A stretch of DNA of 12,897 bases from the NCBI GenBank assembly GCA_937902295.1, contig CALGUM010000022.1, forward strand, positions 1 through 12,897, in the 5' to 3' direction. This DNA comes from an uncultured Candidatus Saccharibacteria bacterium (lineage in GTDB: Bacteria > Patescibacteriota > Saccharimonadia > Saccharimonadales > Saccharimonadaceae). Shown in pieces: positions 1 to 6,559 of this stretch (its first letter is position 1; each line of letters opens with the position of its first letter). Position numbers and translations under genes: made by a program. The notes under the pieces were generated by a model that had not been told where the DNA came from, made no database searches, and was given only the letters and a program-made list of their open reading frames with translations.

Positions 1-1
1 C

Positions 2-1009
2 GAGTGTGCTGATTTTGAATGGGAACGGATACTCAAGCTTCAAGAAGTGTCAATTTGTCGTCCAAAGTTTAATGAAGATGAGCTAAAAGCAGAGAAGGGC
101 AATGTGCGTAGTGAGCTGACAGGCTACCTCAATAACCACTTGCGGCTTTTGTGGCCAAAAGCGCAGCAGTTACTTGGCGAAGACGTCCTGACGTTTAACC
201 AGCGGATCAAAACAATTTCACATGTGGCACTACAGGATATTCGCGAACATCACAAACGAACACACACGAGCAATAATCTTCGGTTCGTGATCGCAGGTAA
301 GCTCCATGGTCGAAAAAGTGAAATTCGCCGTCAATTAGAGGCCTGGCCACTCGGAGAGGGAGAGCGATTTGAGGTGCCACACGATGAGCTGCACTCTGCG
401 AATCCAACACTGATTCGCCGCAAAGAAGCTTCGAATATTACGTTCGGTTGGTCTAGTTTGGTGCCACGCGTACTCAATGATGAAGAGTTAGATGCCATGG
501 CTTGCCTAAACCACCTTTTGACGGGTACGATGCACTCGCGGATCTTTGGTAACGCGCGCAAAAAAGGCGTATCGTACAATATCTTTAGTGACACAGCCGC
601 CAGTTTTCATGATAGTAGCTGGGATTTTGGTGGCCAAGTAAATCATGAATCGGCAGGCGCACTGTTTACAATTATGCGCGATCAAATGCGACAAGTACTC
701 GATGGTGAAATTACTCAAGACGAGATTGATAGTGCAAAGTCATATGCACTCGGCCGGCATCAGATGGGGGCGCAGACAGTATCGCAAATTAGTAATTTCT
801 ATACGGCACGCTACTTTGGCGATGGTATTGTAAAAGATTACGAAAAAGTACCAGACTCAATTACCGGTACCTCGCGTGAATGTATGATTGAGACAGCGAG
901 GGAGTTCTTTAATGAGAATATCTGGGTACTTGCGGCGGTAGGTGGTGGCGAAAAAGAAGAAATCGTTCAGCTTAATGAGTTGCTCGAGAATCTGTACGTA
1001 AAAAAATAA
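2..1009 (+). CDS. M16 family zinc metallopeptidase, 3' part (5' end outside window)
   Basis: The reading frame is open from the left edge, so about 335 C-terminal residues are present; the GTG at 47 is internal, not the start. M16 enzymes (pitrilysin / processing-peptidase type) cleave peptides with a zinc held by HxxEH plus a downstream Glu. The HxxEH part must lie upstream of the window. The downstream part is visible as AEKGNVRSEL, with two Glu seven residues apart (codons 92-94 and 113-115). This matches the Glu pair of pitrilysin, where the second Glu binds zinc. Further on, SRIFGNARKKGVSYNIFSD resembles the conserved substrate-contact region of the second M16 domain. The gene ends with TAA 11 bases before murD and probably shares its transcript. 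The substrate is unknown. Family assignment is good; whether the protein is catalytic cannot be judged without the missing N-terminus. Confidence 0.85.
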   Translation, partial: ECADFEWERILKLQEVSICRPKFNEDELKAEKGNVRSELTGYLNNHLRLLWPKAQQLLGEDVLTFNQRIKTISHVALQDIREHHKRTHTSNNLRFVIAGKLHGRKSEIRRQLEAWPLGEGERFEVPHDELHSANPTLIRRKEASNITFGWSSLVPRVLNDEELDAMACLNHLLTGTMHSRIFGNARKKGVSYNIFSDTAASFHDSSWDFGGQVNHESAGALFTIMRDQMRQVLDGEITQDEIDSAKSYALGRHQMGAQTVSQISNFYTARYFGDGIVKDYEKVPDSITGTSRECMIETAREFFNENIWVLAAVGGGEKEEIVQLNELLENLYVKK

Positions 1010-1014
1010 GAGGA
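1008..1014 (+). promoter_or_regulatory. Shine-Dalgarno site of murD
   Basis: AAGAGGA overlaps the M16 stop codon and lies six bases before the murD ATG at 1021. It supports that start and coupled translation with the upstream gene. Confidence 0.6.
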
Positions 1015-1020
1015 CGCGTT

Positions 1021-2334
1021 ATGAGAGTTGCGATTGCAGGATATGGCGTAGAGGGTGAGCAGAACTATCGGTACTGGGCAGGTCGTGGTGACGAAGTAAC
1101 AATTATTGATGAACGTGAGCAGCTTGACCGCACAATTCCTGCCGGTGCACAGGTGCGTCTAGGCGAAGGCTCGCTCGATGCACTCGACGATTTCGACATG
1201 GTGGTACGAACTGCAGGGCTGTCTCCTGCAAAACTTGTGACTCAGACAAAAATCTGGTCAGCAACCAATGAATTTTTTGTACAATGCCCCGCGCCAATCA
1301 TCGGCGTAACTGGAAGTAAAGGCAAGGGTACGACGTGTAGCTTAATTACGAGCGTGCTTCGTGCTGCGGGGTATACGGTGCATCTTGTGGGAAATATCGG
1401 TACGCCTGCACTAGAGGTACTCTCGGAAATCTCGCCAGATCATATAGTAGTCTACGAGTTAAGTAGTTTCCAGTTATGGGACATTGAGCGTTCGCCGCAC
1501 TTTGCAGCCGTACTGCATATAGAGCCAGATCACCTAGACGTTCATGCAGATTTTGATGAATATATTATGGCAAAGTCTCGTATTGTTGCGTTTCAATCCA
1601 GTGATGACACCTGTGTATATCACCCGACCAATCAATGGAGTGAGCAAATCGCACGGCAACATCCGCATTTTTCTACAAACACAGCTAAGTATGCGCAACG
1701 TTCTGCCGATCCTAGTGCTGTAGCAACCGTTCGTGTAGACGGCGAATACTTTGTGACGAGCAGCGGTGACATCGTAGCACCAGTACAGTCGCTCATGCTG
1801 CCAGGCACGCATAATATTGACAATGCCTGCGCAGCGCTTAGCGTATGCCTCAACTATGATGTAACCCCTGAGCAATATGCACGAGGGCTGTCGCAGTTTG
1901 GTGGATTACCGCATCGTCTGCGTATTGTCGCGGAAAAAAACAGCGTAGTGTATTACGACGACAGTATTGCTACTACTCCAGGGAGTGCGATTGCAGCAAT
2001 TGCTGCATTTAATGCACCAAAAGTACTCTTGCTGGGCGGATCTTATAAAGGTGCTGATTTTACTGAACTTGCAAGTACCATACGCGACTCTGATGTGAGA
2101 CATGTGTTACTGATGGGCGAGGAGACAGGTCGCATCGCTCAAACGCTTGAAAAAGCAGGTGTATCTTCGTATGAGTATGTCGACGGCACAATGAACGATA
2201 TAGTGCGACGTGCATCCGAGGTGGCGCAACCGGGTGACGTGGTGATCTTAAGCCCTGCGTGTGCTAGTTTTGGTATGTTCCGTGACTATAAAGATCGAGG
2301 CGATCAGTTTATTGCCGCGGTCGAAACGCTCTAG
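1021..2334 (+). CDS. murD: UDP-N-acetylmuramoyl-L-alanine--glutamate ligase (MurD)
   Basis: This cytoplasmic Mur ligase (437 aa, the usual MurD length) adds glutamate to UDP-MurNAc-L-Ala using ATP in peptidoglycan precursor synthesis. The N-terminal Rossmann-like domain starts at VAIAGYGVEG. The ATP loop is TGSKGKGTT (97-105, Lys102). ELSSFQL is at 146-152. DHLD followed by MAKSRI places the Lys that is carbamylated in MurD at about K185. The C-terminal domain has LPHR, DDSIATTP (313-320), GGSYKGADF (339-347) and SPACASFGMF. Two departures from the E. coli enzyme are visible: the P-loop is of the GKGTT form found in FolC rather than GKST/GKTT, and the Lys of the NDSKATN motif is Ile316. The gene lies 11 bases after the M16 peptidase and is probably co-transcribed with it. 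The MurD family is clear. Whether the added residue is D- or L-glutamate is less certain (see findings). Confidence 0.95.
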   Translation: MRVAIAGYGVEGEQNYRYWAGRGDEVTIIDEREQLDRTIPAGAQVRLGEGSLDALDDFDMVVRTAGLSPAKLVTQTKIWSATNEFFVQCPAPIIGVTGSKGKGTTCSLITSVLRAAGYTVHLVGNIGTPALEVLSEISPDHIVVYELSSFQLWDIERSPHFAAVLHIEPDHLDVHADFDEYIMAKSRIVAFQSSDDTCVYHPTNQWSEQIARQHPHFSTNTAKYAQRSADPSAVATVRVDGEYFVTSSGDIVAPVQSLMLPGTHNIDNACAALSVCLNYDVTPEQYARGLSQFGGLPHRLRIVAEKNSVVYYDDSIATTPGSAIAAIAAFNAPKVLLLGGSYKGADFTELASTIRDSDVRHVLLMGEETGRIAQTLEKAGVSSYEYVDGTMNDIVRRASEVAQPGDVVILSPACASFGMFRDYKDRGDQFIAAVETL

Positions 2335-2335
2335 A

Positions 2336-2344
2336 TGCTATACT
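2336..2344 (+). promoter_or_regulatory. Extended -10 promoter of the M48-prfB-DUF3817 group
   Basis: TGC directly precedes TATACT (2339-2344), starting just after the murD stop codon. No good -35 box lies at 16-18 bases, which is acceptable for an extended -10. The predicted RNA start is near 2351, giving a leader of about 22 bases that contains the AAGGAG site. Confidence 0.55.
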
Positions 2345-2358
2345 GTCATGAGGAAATG

Positions 2359-2364
2359 AAGGAG
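2359..2364 (+). promoter_or_regulatory. Shine-Dalgarno site of the M48 gene
   Basis: AAGGAG eight bases before the ATG at 2373 fixes the start of the M48 gene. Confidence 0.7.
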
Positions 2365-2372
2365 AAAATAAG

Positions 2373-3314
2373 ATGACGAGTTCGGCCAAACCACCACGCA
2401 CGCCACCCAAAAAACCGTTGCCACACGATGCGGTCCGTCAGGCTCATAGTCTCCGTGATTACGTCGTATTGTGTGCTGGCATACTTGCAAGCCTTGGGCT
2501 TATGAGCTTGGTACTGACGACAAGTATCGGTGCATGGTTTTATGGGGAGGAGCTCCTTGAAAGTGGGGCAGAGTCAGCAAGTCCAGTAGCTGACTTCATA
2601 GGTAGCTTGATTACATACGGCATCGCTATAGGGCTTATCTTGGTAGTGCTACTGACATTTATCAGGATGATGCGTCAGCAGTTTCTCGGGAATGCCCTGC
2701 AAGTCGAGTATAGCGACTATGCGTGGTTACGTGAGTGGAGTAACAAAGTTGCAGCTGACCTTGATATGCCGCGTGTAGAAATTATGGTAGTGCAAGATCC
2801 AGTGATGAATGCATTTGCGTTTGGATTTGCGACGCCTTATACAATTGTCTTGCATTCGGGTACAGTCCGCTGGCTGACCCCCGAGCAACTAAAGGCTATT
2901 GTAGTGCACGAAATGGCGCACGTGAAATACCGCCATACACAAATAAGTACCTATCTCATGTTGCTGCGTATGCCCCCAGGGATAGGGGCTATTAATGGAT
3001 GGCTGTTAGATTTCTGGAGTCGACGTGCAGAATATACGGCAGATCGTCTTGCGGTTGCGTATTTACGTGACACGTCACTTGTGAAAGAGGCATTGATCGG
3101 TGTGCACGTTGGTCCAGATGTTGCCTCGTCATTTAACGAAGTGGCACGCCAATGGCAGGTATATATGACAGATAGTTATTTTAATCGATTCACTCAGACA
3201 TTTGGTAGCCACCCATTTTTGGTACGACGGTTGCAGTGTATCGACAGTTTTGCGACAGGTGCGTTAGCGGCAGAATCCACTCAGGCTCCATCGAGTCCTG
3301 GAGCAAATACATGA
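2373..3314 (+). CDS. M48 family membrane-anchored zinc metalloprotease (HtpX-like)
   Basis: This 313-residue protein has two N-terminal membrane segments (about 29-57 and 73-100) followed by a cytoplasm-facing M48 protease domain. The catalytic motif is HEMAH (His179, Glu180, His183). The third zinc ligand is Glu220 in AEYTAD, spaced as in M48 enzymes, with Asp224 also conserved. NAFAFGF (about residues 149-155) is a family hallmark before the zinc helix. HtpX-type proteases degrade misfolded membrane proteins; the substrate here is unknown. The ATG is preceded by a good Shine-Dalgarno site and an extended -10 promoter. The TGA stop overlaps the prfB start as ATGA, indicating translational coupling. 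The extreme N-terminus is Pro/Lys rich. It could be called htpX, but the overall length and the C-terminal tail do not prove orthology, so no symbol is given. Confidence 0.9.
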   Translation: MTSSAKPPRTPPKKPLPHDAVRQAHSLRDYVVLCAGILASLGLMSLVLTTSIGAWFYGEELLESGAESASPVADFIGSLITYGIAIGLILVVLLTFIRMMRQQFLGNALQVEYSDYAWLREWSNKVAADLDMPRVEIMVVQDPVMNAFAFGFATPYTIVLHSGTVRWLTPEQLKAIVVHEMAHVKYRHTQISTYLMLLRMPPGIGAINGWLLDFWSRRAEYTADRLAVAYLRDTSLVKEALIGVHVGPDVASSFNEVARQWQVYMTDSYFNRFTQTFGSHPFLVRRLQCIDSFATGALAAESTQAPSSPGANT

Positions 3315-4408
3315 AACCTCTAGAAAAACGTCTCTTAGTGCTTTCTAAAGAGTTTCACGAAGCCTACGAGAAGCTTGCGATAGCTGATAAGCAGCAAGAA
3401 AAAGAATCTCTTGAGCAAGAACTGGCACATCCAGAGTTATGGAATAATCCCACCCATGCCACAGAAGTAAATAAACAGTTTTCGGCACTCGATACGCAGG
3501 TGCATCCATGGGTCACTCTTGGCGCGCAAATTCGTGATATTGAGGAGCTTATGGCGTTGGGGGACGATAGTCTGGCGACGGAGTTCGAAGGCCAATTGTC
3601 AGCTATGGAGCTGCAACTTCATGATCTCAAAAAAGCCTTGCGATTTACCGGGCCGTTCGATGAACATGATGTGATTCTTCGACTGAGTGCTGGTGTGGGT
3701 GGAACCGATGCGCAGGATTTTACAGAAATGCTAGAGCGAATGTACTTGCGATGGGCGGAGAGTGCAGGAGCAAGTACCACGAGTATCGAGCGATCCGCAG
3801 GCGAAGAGGCTGGTGTTAAAACAAGTGTTATGTCGGTGTCTGGTGCTCCACACCTATACGGGAGACTCAAAAGCGAAAATGGAGTGCATAGACTCGTACG
3901 TCTCAGCCCATTCAACAGTGATAATTTGCGTCAAACGAGTTTTGCGCTTGTTGAAGTGTTACCGCAAATTGATGCACCGGAGCAAATTGCGCTTGATGAT
4001 AAAGACCTAAAAATCGATGTATACCGCGCTGGGGGTCATGGCGGCCAGGGTGTTAATACGACTGATAGTGCCGTACGCGTGACGCACCTGCCCACAAATA
4101 TTGTCGTGGCAATCCAAAATGAGCGGAGCCAGATCCAAAACAAAGAAACAGCTCTCAAGATCTTGCGCTCAAAACTAGCCCAGCTCCAACTTGAACAGCA
4201 TGCTGCATCAATCACCGACCTGCAGGCAGGAGAAAGTGCGAACTGGGGTTCTCAAATTAGAAATTATGTGTTACATCCATACACCCTGGTCAAAGATACA
4301 CGTACAAAATACGAAGAGAAAGATCCGCAGGCTGTGCTTGATGGCAAGCTGGACGGATTTATTGAGTCGTACCTAGAGGCAGAAATGGGTGATGAGACAA
4401 AGACTTAG
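3311..4408 (+). CDS. prfB: Peptide chain release factor 2 (RF2)
   Basis: RF2 recognises UGA and UAA on the ribosome and triggers peptide release. The start is the ATG at 3311 that overlaps the M48 stop (ATGA); this gives 365 residues, the usual RF2 length. A GTG further upstream in frame would add 25 residues copied from the M48 gene region and is unlikely. Visible motifs are the coiled-coil N-terminal domain with PELWNNP, LERMYLRWAES, the RF2-specific SPF reading tripeptide (199-201) and the catalytic GGQ (244-246) in GGHGGQGVNTTDSAVRVTH. The frame is continuous: the in-frame UGA and +1 programmed frameshift used for autoregulation in many bacteria is absent. The gene ends in TAG, a codon read by RF1. 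DUF3817 starts inside its 3' end. Confidence is very high because of the SPF and GGQ pair. Confidence 0.97.
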   Translation: MKPLEKRLLVLSKEFHEAYEKLAIADKQQEKESLEQELAHPELWNNPTHATEVNKQFSALDTQVHPWVTLGAQIRDIEELMALGDDSLATEFEGQLSAMELQLHDLKKALRFTGPFDEHDVILRLSAGVGGTDAQDFTEMLERMYLRWAESAGASTTSIERSAGEEAGVKTSVMSVSGAPHLYGRLKSENGVHRLVRLSPFNSDNLRQTSFALVEVLPQIDAPEQIALDDKDLKIDVYRAGGHGGQGVNTTDSAVRVTHLPTNIVVAIQNERSQIQNKETALKILRSKLAQLQLEQHAASITDLQAGESANWGSQIRNYVLHPYTLVKDTRTKYEEKDPQAVLDGKLDGFIESYLEAEMGDETKT

Positions 4409-4778
4409 CGCTGTTTACAATAGCATGCATTGGTTCTCCGATGCAGATGCATGGAAAATATTTCGTCTCGCTGCGTTTGCCGAAGCCGCGACATGGATTG
4501 CACTCATAGTATCAATTATTATTCGTAATAATGGATTGCCAGGAGGTGACATTGCGGTTTCGATGGCAGGCACCGTGCACGGTGCAATGCTGGCAGTATA
4601 TATTACGCTCATCTGCGTGCTTGCGCGCAGCATGGAGTGGGGATGGGTACGTGTCGTGAGTGGTTTGATTGTTGGTAACATTCCACTTGCGACTATTCCG
4701 TTCGAGCGAACAGTCGCGTGGTACCGTAAGGCACATCCCGTACAGGTGGCGGCGCCAGCTGGGTACGACGAAGATTAA
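4389..4778 (+). CDS. DUF3817 integral membrane protein
   Basis: This 129-residue membrane protein has three predicted helices (about 26-45, 58-80, 86-104). The pattern FRLAAFAEAATWIAL, then VHGAMLAVYITL, then a third helix followed by IPFER matches the DUF3817 family as I know it. The function of the family is unknown. The start is either GTG 4389 or ATG 4392, with AGAGG at 4375-4379 upstream; a later ATG at 4425 would still keep the whole domain. The gene overlaps the prfB 3' end by about 20 bases, so it is translated from the same transcript. Its C-terminal tail is hydrophilic. The prfB linkage gives no clear functional hint. Confidence 0.8.
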   Translation: MMRQRLSAVYNSMHWFSDADAWKIFRLAAFAEAATWIALIVSIIIRNNGLPGGDIAVSMAGTVHGAMLAVYITLICVLARSMEWGWVRVVSGLIVGNIPLATIPFERTVAWYRKAHPVQVAAPAGYDED

Positions 4779-4793
4779 TCTATACCGCGGTCG

Positions 4794-4821
4794 TTGCACA
4801 CACTAGTGCTTATGCTATACT
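4794..4821 (+). promoter_or_regulatory. ftsEX promoter, extended -10, near-leaderless
   Basis: TTGCAC (4794-4799), a 16-base spacer, and TGC followed by TATACT (4816-4821). The expected RNA start is around 4827-4829, while the ftsE ATG is at 4832, leaving a leader of only about 3-5 bases. There is no Shine-Dalgarno site. Confidence 0.7.
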
Positions 4822-4831
4822 ATGAATAGTA

Positions 4832-5515
4832 ATGATTCTGTTAGATCGGGTAACTAAAACGTACGGAAAGGTCGCCAAGCCGGCGATTAATCGCGTCAGT
4901 CTACATATCGAGCCAAAAGAGTTCGTTATATTAGTTGGTACCAGTGGTGCGGGTAAATCAACCCTTCTCAAGCTCCTCACTCGAGAGGAGAAGCCCAGTA
5001 GCGGCAAGATTGTGGTCGGGGGTATTGATTACGATAGCCTTAAGGACAAGCATATTCCTTTGCTGCGTCGAAAAATAGGGGTAGTGTTCCAAGATTTCAA
5101 GCTACTACCTCAGCGTACTGTGTATGAAAATGTCGCGTTTGCACTCGAGATAGCCGGTATGACAAATCGTGAGATAAAATCTACCGTGCCGAAAGTCATA
5201 GAGCTCGTGGGACTCAAGGGAAAAGAGAAGAGCTTTCCACGCCAACTATCCGGTGGGGAACGTCAACGTGTGGCGATTGCTCGTGCGATTGTGCGTCAGC
5301 CAAAAATTCTTATTGCTGATGAGCCGACTGGAAATCTCGACCCAAGGCACAGCTGGGACATCGTTAAGTTACTTGAAAAAATTAATCGCTACGGCACAAC
5401 AGTGCTACTTACGACACACAACGTAGAAATTGTGAACAAGCTCAAGCGCCGCGTCATTACACTTGAACACGGTAAAATTACGAGTGATCAGGTTGCAGGG
5501 AGTTACAAGCAATGA
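4832..5515 (+). CDS. ftsE: Cell-division ABC ATPase FtsE
   Basis: This cytoplasmic ABC ATPase (227 aa, usual FtsE size) pairs with FtsX and powers control of peptidoglycan hydrolysis during division. Visible motifs are Walker A GTSGAGKST (36-44), the Q-loop in VVFQDFKLLP, the signature LSGGERQRVAIARA, Walker B ILIADEPTGNLD and the H-loop TTHN. VFQDFKLL and the opening MILLDRVTKTYG are characteristic of FtsE rather than of general ABC exporters. An in-frame TGA at 4823-4825 sits six bases before the ATG, so 4832 is the earliest possible start. The only promoter-like sequence ends 10 bases before the ATG. The 3' end overlaps ftsX as ATGA, so the two subunits are translationally coupled. Confidence 0.96.
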   Translation: MILLDRVTKTYGKVAKPAINRVSLHIEPKEFVILVGTSGAGKSTLLKLLTREEKPSSGKIVVGGIDYDSLKDKHIPLLRRKIGVVFQDFKLLPQRTVYENVAFALEIAGMTNREIKSTVPKVIELVGLKGKEKSFPRQLSGGERQRVAIARAIVRQPKILIADEPTGNLDPRHSWDIVKLLEKINRYGTTVLLTTHNVEIVNKLKRRVITLEHGKITSDQVAGSYKQ

Positions 5516-6498
5516 TGCGCAACAGTAACACAACAAGTGCAAAGGTCTTTGCACTTCGCAAGCGCCGTCGTCGTCAGTGGCTGACATTTTTGCGAATGTG
5601 TCGGTACGGCGTCAATAACTTCAGTCGAAATGCCTGGCTTACGATTGCTGCGACAGCTGTCATGACATTGACGCTCTTCGTCATACTCACGACCCTAGTA
5701 TCTAGAAATGTACTTTTTGACAGTGTGTCGGATATACGCAATAAGGTAGATATGTCAGTGTATGTCCAGTACGATACCTCGCAAAAAGACGTTGATACAC
5801 TGCGTCAAGCATTGCGCCAGGTAGAGGGGGTGACGCGCGTTACGTACGTTACACCGGATGAGGCACGTAATTCTTATGCTGAGTCGCAGCGCAATAACGA
5901 ACGTGCGTTGGATGCGCTGAATCTTTCCGAGGCGCAGTTTCCAGGAGCGTTTCGTGTGAATGTAATAGATATTAATGACACCTCTGCGCTCGCGTCATTT
6001 ACAGAGAATAATGAGTTATTTCAAGAGGTAAAGGATGAAAATCTTCCACCTTCATTTGCAGGAGATAAACGAGATGCGATTGAGACAATTGGTCGCTGGG
6101 CGAGTTTTGCCGAACGCATGGGTCTTCTTATAAGTGTCGTACTCGTCACTATTTCGTCATTGATTGTCTTCAACACTATACGTATGGCGATCTTCAATAG
6201 AAAAGAAGAGATCGAAATGATGAAGTTAATCGGCGCAGACAAAGCATTTATTCGAGGTCCGTTCGTAGTAGAGGCGGTAGTGTATGGATTTATTGCTGCG
6301 TTGATTGCGACGGCCTTAAGTGTAACCTCGGTGTACTTTGCACGTCCAACCCTTGAATCGTATGGTATTGCGGTAGAAGCAACCTACAGCTTTATGATTG
6401 TATATATAGGATTTGTCCTGCTTGCGACGATTGCGGTCGGTGCGCTGATAGGTGTTATTTCGTCGCTACTTGCGACACGCAAATACCTTAAAATATAG
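5512..6498 (+). CDS. ftsX: Cell-division membrane protein FtsX
   Basis: This is the 328-residue membrane partner of FtsE. It has the FtsX topology: a basic cytoplasmic N-terminus (RKRRRR at 16-21), TM1 about 41-63, an extracytoplasmic domain about 65-200, then TM2 (203-225), TM3 (250-275) and TM4 (293-320). NRKEEIEMMKLIGA (229-242), after TM2, is the FtsX/permease hallmark that contacts the ATPase. In Gram-positive bacteria the external domain binds the coiled coil of a hydrolase (PcsB, CwlO or RipC); the CHAP protein encoded just downstream is the likely partner here. There are two adjacent ATGs (5512 and 5515). The first overlaps the ftsE stop and has AGGGAG at 5497-5502 upstream. The gene ends with TAG, 61 bases before the CHAP gene. 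Confidence 0.95.
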   Translation: MMRNSNTTSAKVFALRKRRRRQWLTFLRMCRYGVNNFSRNAWLTIAATAVMTLTLFVILTTLVSRNVLFDSVSDIRNKVDMSVYVQYDTSQKDVDTLRQALRQVEGVTRVTYVTPDEARNSYAESQRNNERALDALNLSEAQFPGAFRVNVIDINDTSALASFTENNELFQEVKDENLPPSFAGDKRDAIETIGRWASFAERMGLLISVVLVTISSLIVFNTIRMAIFNRKEEIEMMKLIGADKAFIRGPFVVEAVVYGFIAALIATALSVTSVYFARPTLESYGIAVEATYSFMIVYIGFVLLATIAVGALIGVISSLLATRKYLKI

Positions 6499-6522
6499 CG
6501 AAAGTTTTCGATACTATATTTA

Positions 6523-6552
6523 TTGACATGATGCTTATGCTTATGCTATCAT
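6523..6552 (+). promoter_or_regulatory. Leaderless promoter of the CHAP hydrolase gene
   Basis: A perfect TTGACA (6523-6528), an 18-base spacer, and TGC followed by TATCAT (6547-6552). The ATG is at 6560, seven bases after the -10, so RNA should start at or one base before the initiation codon. This lets the hydrolase be expressed independently of ftsEX. Confidence 0.75.
6531..6548 (+). repeat. Three tandem 6-bp units in the CHAP promoter spacer
   Basis: Two ATGCTT units and a third ATGCTA unit run head to tail between the -35 and -10 boxes and into the -10. The last unit supplies the TGC extension. The ftsE promoter shares TGCTTATGCTAT at its -10. Confidence 0.7.
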
Positions 6553-6559
6553 TGCTTGT

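Noticed and set aside
3236..3310. GTG 3236 as start of prfB
   Set aside because: It lies inside the M48 gene, and the ATG at 3311 gives the standard RF2 length of 365 residues and an ATGA overlap.
4779..4831. Possible tRNA or small RNA in the gap before ftsE
   Set aside because: The gap is only 53 bases, has no cloverleaf, and is fully explained by the promoter.
6499..6510. CGAAAGTTTTCG after ftsX as a terminator
   Set aside because: The stem is four to five bases with almost no loop and no T-run; it would not terminate transcription.
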